Source of the DNA: Gordius sp. MW1
Lineage: Eukaryota; Nematomorpha; Gordioida; Gordea; Gordiidae
DNA length: 64,000 nt
Assembly (NCBI GenBank): GCA_964036665.1
Contig: OZ038532.1
Coordinates: forward strand, 9,300,001-9,364,000
Reading direction: 5' to 3'
The notes beneath the pieces are model-generated. The model did not search any database and had not been told where the DNA came from. It worked only from the letters and a program-made list of their open reading frames with translations. Below are positions 54,201-64,000 of the stretch, in pieces. A program made the position numbers and the translations under genes. Each line of letters opens with the position of its first letter. The stretch's first letter is position 1.

Positions 54201-55376
54201 AAGAATATATTGCCTTTTTAACCTTAATAATTTTTATTATAATTCTGTAGACTAGGGAAAATAGTTTTTTTAATTTGAAAATGGCCTCACTTTGGAAACA
54301 AATAATATTCAATTCGCTAAATTAAATAAAATTGTGCATCGCATTCCACATTTTTGAAGTTTGTTGAAGCTGGACTTTATTTAGTCATTTTCATCGCATT
54401 TTTGATAGAAATGGTAACTTACGAACTAAACCTTTTCATTTTAATTTGACAATTTTTAAAGTCTTCTTCTATACAATTTTTTTTAATGTATATTTTATTT
54501 TATATATATTAATACATCTACAGATTAACTCAATGACTAACGAAGTCAACAATTTGAGAGGAAGATAGTAAAAAACGTTTTTATTTTGCTTTTTTATTAT
54601 AAATGAATTCATATATAATAATAAACACAATTCAATAAAGTTTAAATATTATAAAAGCAAGAAAACACCACAAGTTATTGCTTTTTTTAAACTGAATAAA
54701 CAAACATAAAATTCATATTTTTATATTAGTGTTAAACCGACGTTGAAAAAAGTTTCAAAATACGATTCAAGGTAATTTTCTAAAATAATTTTATTGGTTG
54801 GCCATTTTATCGCAATTTTGTTTTATTATGATTTAATTTGTTATGCAGGTTTTCTAAAATGCAGAGAATTACTAAACCTGAAACTTTGGATTGGAGAAAT
54901 AATCTTAAAAAAGTTGAAACCAATCGTTTTGCCATTGGTGATGAAGTCGAAGTAATTGCATCAATATTTTTAATTGAACTTTGATTTAACTTTTAATAAA
55001 ATGTATTTGGGATAAATTGTAACAGCTGACTTGTCTAATACCATTACTAGAATATTCTCTAATTCCAACTTTATTTAATTAAATTGTTGATTTATGATTT
55101 ACATAATTATAAATCCAGATAATTTAGGAATGGGCAAAGTAATATTTTTAAAATTTTTATTATGATTTCTATTTAAAAAAAATAATTAGAGGGGAGGGAA
55201 TAATTATTGTATAAATATTATTACAATTTCAATATGAAAATCGATTAAATTTCTTATTCGACACTTTATATGTGGTTTATAATAATTAAATAATAATTTG
55301 AGCGTTATTTTATATTTTTCAGGCTAAAGCGAAACCTGAATGGGCTGCTGGGGCTACGGCGCAAGCTGCCGAATAG
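51297..55376 (+). CDS. Troponin I
   Basis: Inhibitory subunit of the thin-filament troponin complex in striated muscle. Coding exons: 51323-51333 (exon from 51297), 51413-51437, 51650-51787, 52357-52473, 52568-52694, 54067-54167, 54524-54567, 54730-54771, 54849-54951, 55323-55376. All junctions are GT-AG and in phase, giving 253 residues. The N-terminal ~60 residues are Ser/Lys-rich (MSSSSSSGSDSE, KSSSPPKKKESPVRKPSVH), an extension seen in many invertebrate TnIs. The troponin-fold core follows: KRKAEVRARLEEQSKSKKGF, LTPERKKRLK, KKAREEMLVELKKKEEEKK, EVKRICEELIAKIKELE, RYDWESTLRKNDEQI, EVNNLRGRYVKPTLKKVSKY, DWRNNLKKVE, KPEWAAG. LRGxxVKPxLKKVSKY is diagnostic. No mutually exclusive exon pair is seen. 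Intron 5 carries two hAT-type insertions starting at the donor site. Confidence 0.95.
52113..52246. mobile_element. GCGTAGCC-type MITE in troponin I intron 3
   Basis: GGCGTAGCCAGGGG at the left and CTGACTACGCCCATG at the right, with interior AAAATTATCATTTTGCC-type sequence and a C-run. It ends about 110 bp before exon 4. Confidence 0.7.
52701..53722. mobile_element. hAT element inserted at troponin I exon 5 donor (1022 bp)
   Basis: Flanked by an exact 8-bp duplication TGGTAAAT (52693-52700 and 53723-53730). The ends AGTAGTGCTGTAAA and TTTACAGCACTACA form inverted repeats (13 of 14). The left subterminal zone holds six perfect GAACGCGTTC palindromes (52716, 52731, 52763, 52813, 52834, 52855) plus variants. 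The right zone (53620-53700) holds two more plus variants. The element is internally deleted but keeps the transposase C terminus. Only 6 bp of intron separate its left end from exon 5. Confidence 0.9.
53246..53506 (+). pseudogene. hAT transposase C-terminal dimerisation domain remnant
   Basis: The frame reads LFIKYNTPIPSSAPVERVFS, then IANAVLTAKRSCLSDENFEK and QLLLKIN, which is the hAT C-terminal dimerisation region (SxxxERxFSxAG-like core, then RxxLxxxNxExLLxL). The N-terminal zinc finger and the catalytic core are missing, so it is a remnant. It lies inside the 52701-53722 element in the same orientation as troponin I. Confidence 0.85.
53733..53880. mobile_element. hAT-type MITE (AGTGTTGTAAA family), copy 4, left end decayed
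   Basis: The right end CAGCCGTTCTTACAACACTA is typical of the family, as are the internal TCGACC and GGTCGACTAAACAAAACCC. The left end is poorly preserved. The flanks GTAAATTC (53725) and GTAAATAG (53881) match 6/8 as a possible target duplication. It lies 10 bp after the hAT element. Confidence 0.65.
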
Positions 55377-55674
55377 AATGTTACTATTTAAAAATCATCA
55401 CAAATTTATGATAACGTTTCGTTTTTACAATTTGAAAAAAAATTTGTATATTACATTATTACAACCTTATGAAAAACATTACGCGTGTTCCCTAGAAAAA
55501 GTTTCATTCATTTTTACCTCGTTTTTTTCAATCTCTAAATGACATTGCTTTCTCAAATTTAATCAATATTAACGACGATATAAGGCCACCCCCGTGCAAT
55601 AATAACAAAAATTGATGTTTCTTTTCACCAGCAACTTTGAATCGTGTATGTAATTTGACAGTAATATATCGTTT

Positions 55675-55680
55675 AATAAA
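55675..55680 (+). terminator. Probable troponin I polyadenylation signal
   Basis: AATAAA about 300 bp after the stop codon, in an AT-rich 3' UTR. It is chosen by position; other A-rich hexamers lie nearby. Confidence 0.4.
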
Positions 55681-55689
55681 TTATAAGAA

Positions 55690-57372
55690 CAAATTTATTT
55701 TTATACTTTGCTGCGAGAGAAAATTGATACTGTAGAGCTGGCTATAAGATTAAATAAATATCGGATTTAAAAGCATTGTAAAAGTTTAAAATAATATTTA
55801 AACAATTTGCTGTCAAAGTTTAAATATGAAAGGCAATTAGCATGGTTTTACTCAATTTACACAAAAATATGTAGGAATATGATTGCTCGACCAATATTTT
55901 TTGCTCTTTTATTTTTGTATATTTATGTTTGAAGATCGTTGTTTGTTTCATCGTCGTTTTTGTCGATTAAATTTCAGTTTAAAACTTGACGAATAAAAAT
56001 TTTAAAACAAGTATAGAGGCAAAATATGGTTTGATGAAAATACATTTGCTCACGGCGGGTTTATAAATATGATTTCAAACGCAAACTTTGTTAAGAACTT
56101 GAGTACGATCGGGGCCTATTAATCTACTGCAATTTACTGGCTCACTTTCGGGGAAAAATTTCCTGAATTAAAATTCTACAATTTTTTTTTGTCTCCGATT
56201 AAAAATAAATAAATAATGACCGCTTGTTGACATACATTTGAGACCTTGCCCGAGACCAAATTCGTTTTTATTTTTGTGCCTCTGATTGCCTCTGTGAACC
56301 TCAACCGATTTTTTTTTAAAGCTCGTTCAACATTTTGCTTTATAACGTAGATGGCTAAATAATTTACTAAAATTAACTGACAACCGATGTTATAGTACCA
56401 ATTTATACCCTCTAAAAATTGCTATGCGATTAATGGGCTAACTTTTGGTTATCCGTCCCGTCCTTTACTGACCAACTTTAAATTTTTTAATAATTGCTGT
56501 GGAAACTTGTATTCCATTTATCAATTGCCATAAACTTCACTTGGGTCATGATAATTAATTTCCTGAAACGCAAAAAAACTCAACCCTTATTAATGACGTC
56601 GGTAAATAAAAAATTCGATAGAAATTAAGCGTTTATTATTTAAAATGTATAATAAGCATCCCCTGTTAACAAACAAATTTATAATTGTCGATAGTCTCTT
56701 GAGAAGGATTAACATATGGCATAAGTTCTGATTCAGACTTTTGTATGGGAACATTTAGGAAAAATTTGAGGCAAGTCTCCAGTACTTGGGGATTGTACCC
56801 AACGACCTATTTTAAGATAAAATATATACATATTAATTCTTTGCCACATTTAAAATCATTTACGTACTCATATGCGACCTTTTCACTTATCTCAATAACA
56901 AAATTATTCGTAAAATAACTATATCTTAACTTAACCACTTTAAAAAATTAGTGAAAAACTTTTATTTTCTTCTAAAACTTTGTTAATTTATTTCCAGAGT
57001 AACTTTATAATCTTAAAAATTTTAGCGTAATAATATCGTCTAAAAACTTGAAAGTGTCAAAATTCGAAAATCCCGCTTGTTTCATCCATTCTAGAAAGTG
57101 ATTTGCCTTAAACAAATAACTTTTAAACGAAAATTCTTAAGGACAGGTAAAAGTTGTATGGAAGCAACCACTTGATCAATATAAATTTTCCATTATATAT
57201 AATTTAATCTCTCTAAGATGTTATAGCTACCGCATTAATAATATAATACCACAAAAGCGATATGAATTTGCAATACACCTCATTATTAAAACGTATTTTT
57301 TTGTATCACGCTTATATATGTAACTTTGTTTTAGTGAAAGTAAACTTTTTAATAATAAAAATAAATAAAATA
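55690..57372. other. Intergenic space between convergent troponin I and MRPS30
   Basis: AT-rich with no recognised exon. About 56416 carries ATTGCTATGCGATTAATGGG, a diverged lone copy of the array-module terminus, followed by TCCGTCCCGTCC. MRPS30's 3' UTR must lie in the right part. Confidence 0.45.
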
Positions 57373-60300
57373 TCACAATTTGCAAAAAACCTCATTATTT
57401 TCCACGGAATCAAACAGCTTGACGTCGGCCAAGTTCCAGCATAAATTTATGCGGGTATTTTTGGTGGGAAGACTATCTTTGGCCCTTAACAAATTTTCGA
57501 AGTCATCAACGTCATCGCCCTCCTCCTTTTTCATTGCGCGAGGTGGCAATGGTTCCATCCAAAGATTAGTTGTGTTGAGTTGATACGTGAAAAAGTCCCA
57601 AAATTTACCGTCCGTGCATATGGATTGAGTCACTATGGGGTACGTTAGATCGTTGAAAGGGGTAAAACCTAGGACAACAAAAAAGAGGATGTTTTTCACA
57701 AAAATAAATAAATAATAAACAAATTATACGTAAATAAAAGCTTAAGGTGGTGCAAATTGAAAATATCATACTAGTTGTAAGAAAGATAAAATGCCAATTT
57801 GATACAAAATGGATCTTTCTTTTCAAAACGATCAACTTATTTTTGGCCAAATGAAAAGTTTGATGTACAATTTCAGCAAACCCCCAAAAATAAGGTTTAT
57901 TTAGTGAGATAAATTTACCTTTATTCGTATAGTGAAATGAAAACGTGAAAATGAGAAGTAAAATCAGATGGGAATAAACAGTTCTTTAACTATCAAAACT
58001 CTTTGAAATCAGCCATACCTCCACTTAGAGGCTAAAACTACCTTTTTATGAGTGATCGCTAAATTACCACAATTAAGAAGGGAGACGAATGAGGTACATC
58101 GAAAAGTGCTGGACATGGAGGTACCGGGAAAGAGAGGAAGAGGACGACTTCGTGTCACGTGGAAAGGGCAAGTCGATAAAATTATGAATTCTAAGAAAAT
58201 TAATCGAGACATGGCACTTACCCGATCAAGATGGAAGAAGCTCATCAAAACAAACCCCACGGCTGTGGGGGACCAAATACTTGGTAAAGAAGAGGAAGTA
58301 TTAATCAAACGAAACACTACAATAAAAAGTTTGAATCACAATTAACTATCCATAAAAGCTTGTAACTAGACAGATCTCGATGTATTTGGAATACTAATCG
58401 TTAATAAGCGAACAAAACGCAATCAACGTATATAAGCCAAAAGCCTACACCTTAAACATCATTAAACAACGTATTGCATTATATTTAAAATGGACAATAA
58501 AGATCGAAATGGAAATCGTTAAATCCAACACGATTTTCACATACCATCCATTTAATTTTTGCGCGCTTTTATAGTTGTTTTTTGGTCGTGAATCCAACTT
58601 TTTTATATTGGTTTAATTCAACTATATTTCACAATCAAAATAATGGTTTCGCTTATGGCATACCTAAATAATTAGACAGGGCATTGGTCCAAGCGAAAGC
58701 GTCTACCATGGCGTTAGCCTTAACCTTATCACCAACTTCGGGTCTCCTCTCTGCAAAGTGACTCGATCTCCGGTCTCCAGATATGATGGGGACCCCGGGG
58801 GGCCGGTTCAGGGCATGGCAAGAGCGCGTGCTAATAAATGGGAAGAGAGCGCGCGGTTTTAAGTGCCCATTTTTGGCCCAATTTTCTTCTTTCAGCCTCT
58901 GGGCTTCGGCTTTTCTCCCCACGGCCGACATGGCGGGGAAGGCGAGGTAATACCGATAATCGTGTTGCACCAAAAAACCTATAAGTTATGAATGATTAAA
59001 GGTTTTTTGAAATTGCGCGTGCATGGTAGTGTTGCAAAAACGGCTGGGTTTTGTTTGGTCGATCTTTGGGTTTACTTAGACTAGCGGTCGACTCTGGTGT
59101 GTTTTTCAAATTTCGACTATGCCTACGGGTCGACTAAGAAAAACAGACCAAAAAACCGTTGGTTTGTTTATGTTTACTCGACTAAAACCGAAGGCCGACC
59201 AAAGAAAACCCTGCCGTTTTTACAACACAAGTGCATGGGCTTATTTAAGGGGGAGGGGGGGGGGGGGCAGGGAAGGGCGGCTGCCCTCCTATCTAAATCC
59301 AATAATTTGTTAAAATTTGGCAATTTGAAAAAATGTTTATTTTGCCCGTCCCTAGATCATTTTTGCCCCCTCTAATTCCAATGCTAGCTACGTCCATGTG
59401 CGCGCGCATTAATTTTTTAACTATGCTAAGCCTAAGGATGACTTAAGTATCCTTAATATTAAAATCAAAGGATAAGAAACATGGGTGTTGCCAAGAGTGG
59501 AAGGGAGGCCTTCTAATTTAGCAAAATTTTAATAGGAATAATAAGTGTAATTTTACGCCTGTCTAAAAAGACTTATGTGCATGTCATAAACGAGTTAAAT
59601 TAAAGCTCGTAACGTAATAACTGATTTGCAAATGTGTTATACACTTTGTATGTTAAGATAAGCATAGCCAGGGGGAAGCGAGAAGGGGATGTTTTTAATG
59701 AATTTTTTTAGATTGAAAGAATTGTCTTATATGTGAATACGTGAAAGAAAAATAGTTTAATTTAGTATAACTTTTATTTGTATTCGTATATCATTTGCTA
59801 CAGAATATATTATTGCTATAATTATATATTTTAATATTGTAGGCCAAATCCGAGTTGGTAATAAACATATGTTTTTCTTATCCTTCTAATTCTCCTTTGT
59901 TCATTAGTTTCCACACCCCGGCCCTAGTTACTAATAAAATTATCTTATTCTTATTCCTAGGTTGAGAATTTAGTCCGCCGTAAGGGCTAATTTCGACCCA
60001 ATATTTAATGCCGCAGGGCCATTCCGTTAACCCATTAAAACCCTCATAAAATAAAATAAACTAAATGTATACGTGTTGATAAATAAAAGATATCTTTAGT
60101 CTAACATCAAATTAAACTTGGCGCAAACATTTAATTAAGGCAGAAATGTGGCATACAGCTTAAATTGCGATTTTAAAGTTATTTCTGAGCTGAGAGTTTT
60201 AGGAATAAAAAAAATAGCGGTAATTTAATAATTAAAGCTTTCAAACGATTAATTTTCAAATTAAAACCCTTCATATTAAATCATACATATATGTTTATGT

Positions 60301-63300
60301 GTAAAACATAGAGTAAGCTTATGGGCCGCAAAAATCGACCACTATTTTGAAAATAATCACAATTAATATTATTAATTGGTAGTCTATAATGACTGATAAT
60401 TTAATATTAATTGATCATAATATCATAACTAATTCATCAATTTGCTAACACAAAAATCAATAATTAAAGTTAATTAGGCTCCTACATTTTTTATCATTCA
60501 TTCAGAAGGGCTTTCCCTAGAAGATTTGTAAATATGTATTTTAATATAGTTATAAATAATGTTGAGACTATGAATACTCCTTTGAAAATTTAAACTTTGA
60601 CTTATATATAACACAACGACCCTACATAATCAACATTTTCCTAACCCTCTAAATTTATGTGCAAAATGGAGGTTAGAATTTGCTAAACTTTTTAAAGAGC
60701 ATCGACCACTCTTGTACAGGTTGTATTTCAAAAAAGATTTTAATTTGGTCCAAAAATAATTGGTGAAACTTAATTCCCTCTCCCATAACATTTAAAATGA
60801 TAGAATAGTTTTTAGAGAATTTATTTGGTATTAAATTTGTACAAAAGCAACATTTAGATTTCATGATACATGGGCCTAACTAAAGTGTTTAAAAGGTTTA
60901 AAAACTCATAGAATGATTAAAACTATAACAAATGAAGGAATTTTTATGTAACAAAATTATGCTATGCTATATAAAGAAATGAAACAACCAACCAATTATG
61001 TTATATGTTCTGAAAAGGTTTTTAAGAAAAATTATAAGTAAACAGTTAGTTTATACAATGATATTGAACTTTGTATATAATAAGGTCATTTAATCAAATA
61101 TATCATATATTAATTCCAAATAATTAAGCCCATTTCAACTTACACGAGCCTTATCCAGAGATATTGTGAGAGCATAGTTGAGACATTTAATAGATTTGAT
61201 TATGGCAATTAGTATAATTTTCCAAAATCAGGTTTTAATCTGAATATTAATATTTTTATAATGGGCCATTCCATGACAAATCAAAACGTTTTCGACCAAA
61301 CATTTCAGATCAAGATAATTTTTGGTGAGGGTGTAGGCCTTTTTTATTAGATTAATATCTGGAAATTTTAGCCATTTTGAGCCAATATTTTTTAAGTTAT
61401 GGAGGTTTTAAGGGCCAAAATCACGTTCGGGAGCGTTTTATGGATTTTACTATTTTTGTCATATTTTTGAAATTCTGAGCAATGGAAAATTATCGAAGTT
61501 TAAAAATTAGATCTTGAATTTTAACTTAAATGATATAGGGGTAGACTAAAATAAATGTGAGGTTGAAAAAAAAATAAATACTAATATGATGGCAAAATTG
61601 CTCATAGATTTTTATTTTTTTACTGATAAACCATGCTAGATATAAAATTTTGAAAGAAATAAAGTTGTTCATATAAAATTTTGCTTGATAGTTGTGATCA
61701 TTTTTAATTTTAATTAGAATAAATTTATTTTCATCGGTTACTTGCCAATCGAGAAGATAAAAGTTCAAAATTTAAGTTGATTTTCAATCCAATATTATTT
61801 ATTTACCATATATTCTTTATAAATATGCAATTTGATAAAAAACAAACATCATAATATGTTATTGTGATAATAGATTATACCGCCATCTATAAATAGTTTT
61901 TGTGGAAATGTAGTTTTCGAATTTTTGACCATCTGTAGCCGCTCTCAAACTTTTTATGTGAAATATGATAATGGGTCATAAAGGAGGGCACTGGTAATTT
62001 CATATATAGGGTAAATATGTTTTTAGGATTTTTCACTAATTTGACCACAAAAAACTAACCGCAAAAGTTTGAGGTTTTTGGTTAAATTATTTCGATAAAA
62101 AATTTTTTTAGGAACATTATGCACCAAAGTTTGAGTGAATAACGCAATTACTTTCAAAAATATGGCAAAAATAGTAAAATGCATAAAACGCTCCCAAACG
62201 CGATTTTGGCTTTTTAAACGTCCATAACTTAAAAAGTATTGGCCCAAAATGGCTAAGATTTTCAGAAATTACTCTAATAAATGAGGCCTACACCCTCACC
62301 AAATATTATCCTGATCTGAGATGGTCGGTCGAAAATCTTTTTTTGACGAATCGACTATTAAAAAAATATAGAAAAAAAACTTCTATATTTTAAACAAAAT
62401 AATGATTGTAATTTGAATATTATTATTTTTCAAACGATAATTAGTTTAATAACATTTTGATGTTTGTTTTATATACACAAAAAAAGATAAATGTGTTTTA
62501 CATACACGAAAAAAAGTTAAATGAAATAATAGCATCAAAATAGCAAATTGGTTAGTGGTGAAGTGTTCATTAAAATAAAGGTACTTACCAGATTACTTAA
62601 TGAAAATAAATACATACATAGCATCATACTTATTTATTTTACAAAACCAAGTCACTGATTATTAGTTCGTATCTACTTACAAAGCATCATTTGAATTGTT
62701 TATATACCAAAATTATTATAACCATAAAAAGGACATGGATTTTCAAAAATTAATGGCCTACAAAATTTTGTTATTAATTAATGGCCTGCCAAACTAAGTT
62801 AATAATTACCTTAATTTTGGCATGGCAATCATAAGCTTAGTCATATTTATGCATTATTAAATATGTAATAATTAAAATTATAATTACAGAAATAAGAGTT
62901 TATCAAATTTTTGATCATATTAAAAATCCAAATAATAATATATAATATTTAAATCAACTTGCCTGAATCACAGGAGTATGGCATTTTAATTGGCATTAAA
63001 CCATAGTTAGCAGGGTAATAAAGTACTGATTCAATGTTGCCATTGGAAAGATCAGAATCTAAGGCACAGACCTAAATCACACATGGGCTTTAAATTTCGT
63101 TGTCAAATATTGTGTAACAAATTTATCTTATAAATATATCCTATTTATATTAATCTTTTTAACACAACTATTTTATTTGAAACTAAATTCAAAATAAAGT
63201 TTTATATTACATTTATCAATGGATATTGCATTCTATAGTAGTTGTTTAATAAATTTTTATAATGATATCCAAAGGAGTTTTCATTTGCCCAAAATGCTCT

Positions 63301-63945
63301 GAGTGGATAACCTTTGATTTTCTCATAACCACCTCTAAACCAAGTAAAATTAAGCTCAGTATCAATATCTTCCTAAAATAACAATTAGCAAAAGTAAATT
63401 GTGATTACAATCATATGCAAAATTTGTGTATTTAAATCAGCAGTCAAGGCTTTACAAATTCTAAGTAAAGAAGAGATCAATTGTTGTATATTAGATTCCT
63501 TTTTATTTGTATCTTCATAAGATATTGAATTATATAAATGAATAATATGGTGTTTCAAAGCCTTGTGACCTTTCTGGATTTTTATATGAGGAATTCCTGA
63601 TAAATCAGGATAATAATTTTCTGGTAAAGATTGCAGTAGTTGGGTTTTTGTAATATAATTTATAAAAGGAAGTATATTAATGTCTGTATTCCATAGAGAA
63701 GGTATGGTTAAAAAAGAACTTACAGAACTATATTGTTTCAAATAATCAATCTTTTCAATGGCATTATTGATATGTAATAGATCTAAACTTCGTTTATATC
63801 TATTTCCTTTATTTAAATTGTTAAATCGAGGCCTATCACTCAAGGGATAATTAAATGGAGGATATATTGATTTTAAACAGATGTCAGATACTTGTGTGCC
63901 ATATCCCATTGTAGAGCTCACCTTAGAAAAAAATAAAGGCTTCAT
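57373..63945 (-). CDS. MRPS30: Mitochondrial ribosomal protein MRPS30 (mL65), 5 exons
   Basis: Component of the mitochondrial large subunit in current nomenclature (mL65; formerly S30/PDCD9). Minus-strand exons: 63945-63409, 63372-63211, 63071-62963, 58978-58664, 57668-57373. Phases agree and give 472 residues, near the usual ~440. Landmarks: IYPPFNYPL, INYITKTQLLQSLP, LNFTWFRGGYEKIKG, RYYLAFPAMSAVGRKAEAQR, VKANAMVDAFAWTNALSNYL, TYPIVTQSICTDGKFWDFFT followed by YQLNTTNL, and a C-terminal NLCWNL...LFDSVEN. Intron 3 uses a GC donor (CAG|GCAAGT). A TAA stands directly before the ATG at 63945. A strong acceptor at 63921 also allows an exon running in from outside the window that would carry the targeting peptide. 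Introns 3 and 4 hold a LINE fragment and several repeats. Confidence 0.92.
58052..58345 (+). pseudogene. Non-LTR retrotransposon RT C-terminal fragment
   Basis: Reads ETNEVHRKVLDMEVPGKRGR, then GRLRVTWKGQVDKIMNSKK, then DMALTRSRWKKLIKTNPTA. This is the common tail after the RT domain of many LINE-type ORFs (KVLxMExxGKRxRGRxxxxW, then R..W..L). No RT core remains. It lies antisense inside MRPS30 intron 4. Confidence 0.75.
59027..59230. mobile_element. hAT-type MITE (AGTGTTGTAAA family), copy 5, 204 bp
   Basis: Starts TAGTGTTGCAAAAACGGC and ends GCCGTTTTTACAACACAA. It is flanked by an exact 8-bp duplication GTGCATGG (59019-59026 and 59231-59238). Internal TCGACTAAAACCGAAGG matches the other copies. 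The target lies at the end of a GCGTAGCC-type repeat. In MRPS30 intron 3. Confidence 0.9.
59231..59398. mobile_element. GCGTAGCC-type MITE next to hAT MITE copy 5
   Basis: A G-run, GGGCGGCTGCCCTCCTATC, AAATCCAATAATTTG, TTATTTTGCCCGTCCCTAGA and the terminus GCTAGCTACGTCCATG. The left end (GTGCATGGGC) is altered and coincides with the target duplication of MITE copy 5, which inserted there. Two further partial ends lie near 59480 (ATGGGTGTTGCCAAG) and 59660 (GCATAGCCAGGGGG). Confidence 0.65.
61270..62350. mobile_element. Element with roughly 200-bp terminal inverted repeats
   Basis: 61270-61472 and 62152-62350 are inverted copies. Left-arm landmarks TTTTCGACC, TTGGTGAGGGTGTAGGCC, TTTTTAAGTTATGGA and GGGAGCGTTTTATG recur in reverse complement on the right. 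The 680-bp centre is AT-rich and has no recognisable transposase. The outermost bases diverge, and no target duplication could be fixed. Lies in MRPS30 intron 3. Confidence 0.75.
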
Positions 63946-64000
63946 TTAAACTGTGTGGATGTGGCGAAAACTCGTCACAATCGAAATGTGAATCATTCGC

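Noticed and set aside
61526-61768. 80-codon ORF inside the long-TIR element as a transposase
   Set aside because: AT-rich low-complexity residues and no DDE or other transposase motif.

Overview
The window is AT-rich genomic DNA from a bilaterian invertebrate; I cannot place it more finely. Spliced genes with GT-AG introns, a troponin I and several animal transposon types exclude a prokaryote. Three conserved host genes can be rebuilt exon by exon with consistent splice phases. They are LMBRD2 (+, 14120-25848, 13 exons), a troponin I (+, coding 51323-55376, 10 coding exons) and the mitochondrial ribosomal protein MRPS30/mL65 (-, 57373-63945, 5 exons). Troponin I and MRPS30 are convergent. A fourth, unidentified coiled-coil gene (-, 3008-4150) has exons in register across introns as short as 31 and 35 nt.

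Most of the rest is mobile or repetitive. From left to right: a repeat array (60-2330); the unknown gene; a broken piggyBac (5600-7105, -) fused to two head-to-tail reverse transcriptase-RNase H pseudogenes (7106-9910, +) with a TATA promoter between them; LMBRD2, whose introns hold at least five kinds of MITE or tandem repeat; an internally deleted Ty3/Gypsy pol (27240-29290); then a 16-kb repeat domain (29580-45750). That domain is built from ~100-130-bp units containing CCAATGG...CCATTGG hairpins, tRNA-like B boxes, GGGCCTTCGGCCC modules and the near-palindrome AATTGCATAGCAATT. It includes a large inverted repeat (36117-37572 against 43680-45425) and an island with two orphan ORFs (32615-33397 and 34011-34259).

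To the right, a 2.4-kb hAT-like element (45958-48347) has split a GCGTAGCC MITE and carries the 3' end of a non-LTR retrotransposon. A second hAT element (52701-53722) lies at the 5' splice site of troponin I exon 5. Its 8-bp target duplication, TGGTAAAT, contains the splice donor. A related MITE lies just downstream and is flanked by a third copy of GTAAAT.

The strongest observations are the splice-donor insertion, the hAT/MITE family with matching ends and exact 8-bp target duplications, the large foldback repeat domain, the paired RT-RNase H pseudogenes, and the unknown gene with ultra-short introns. Identities rest on recognising family motifs by eye; no database search was possible.
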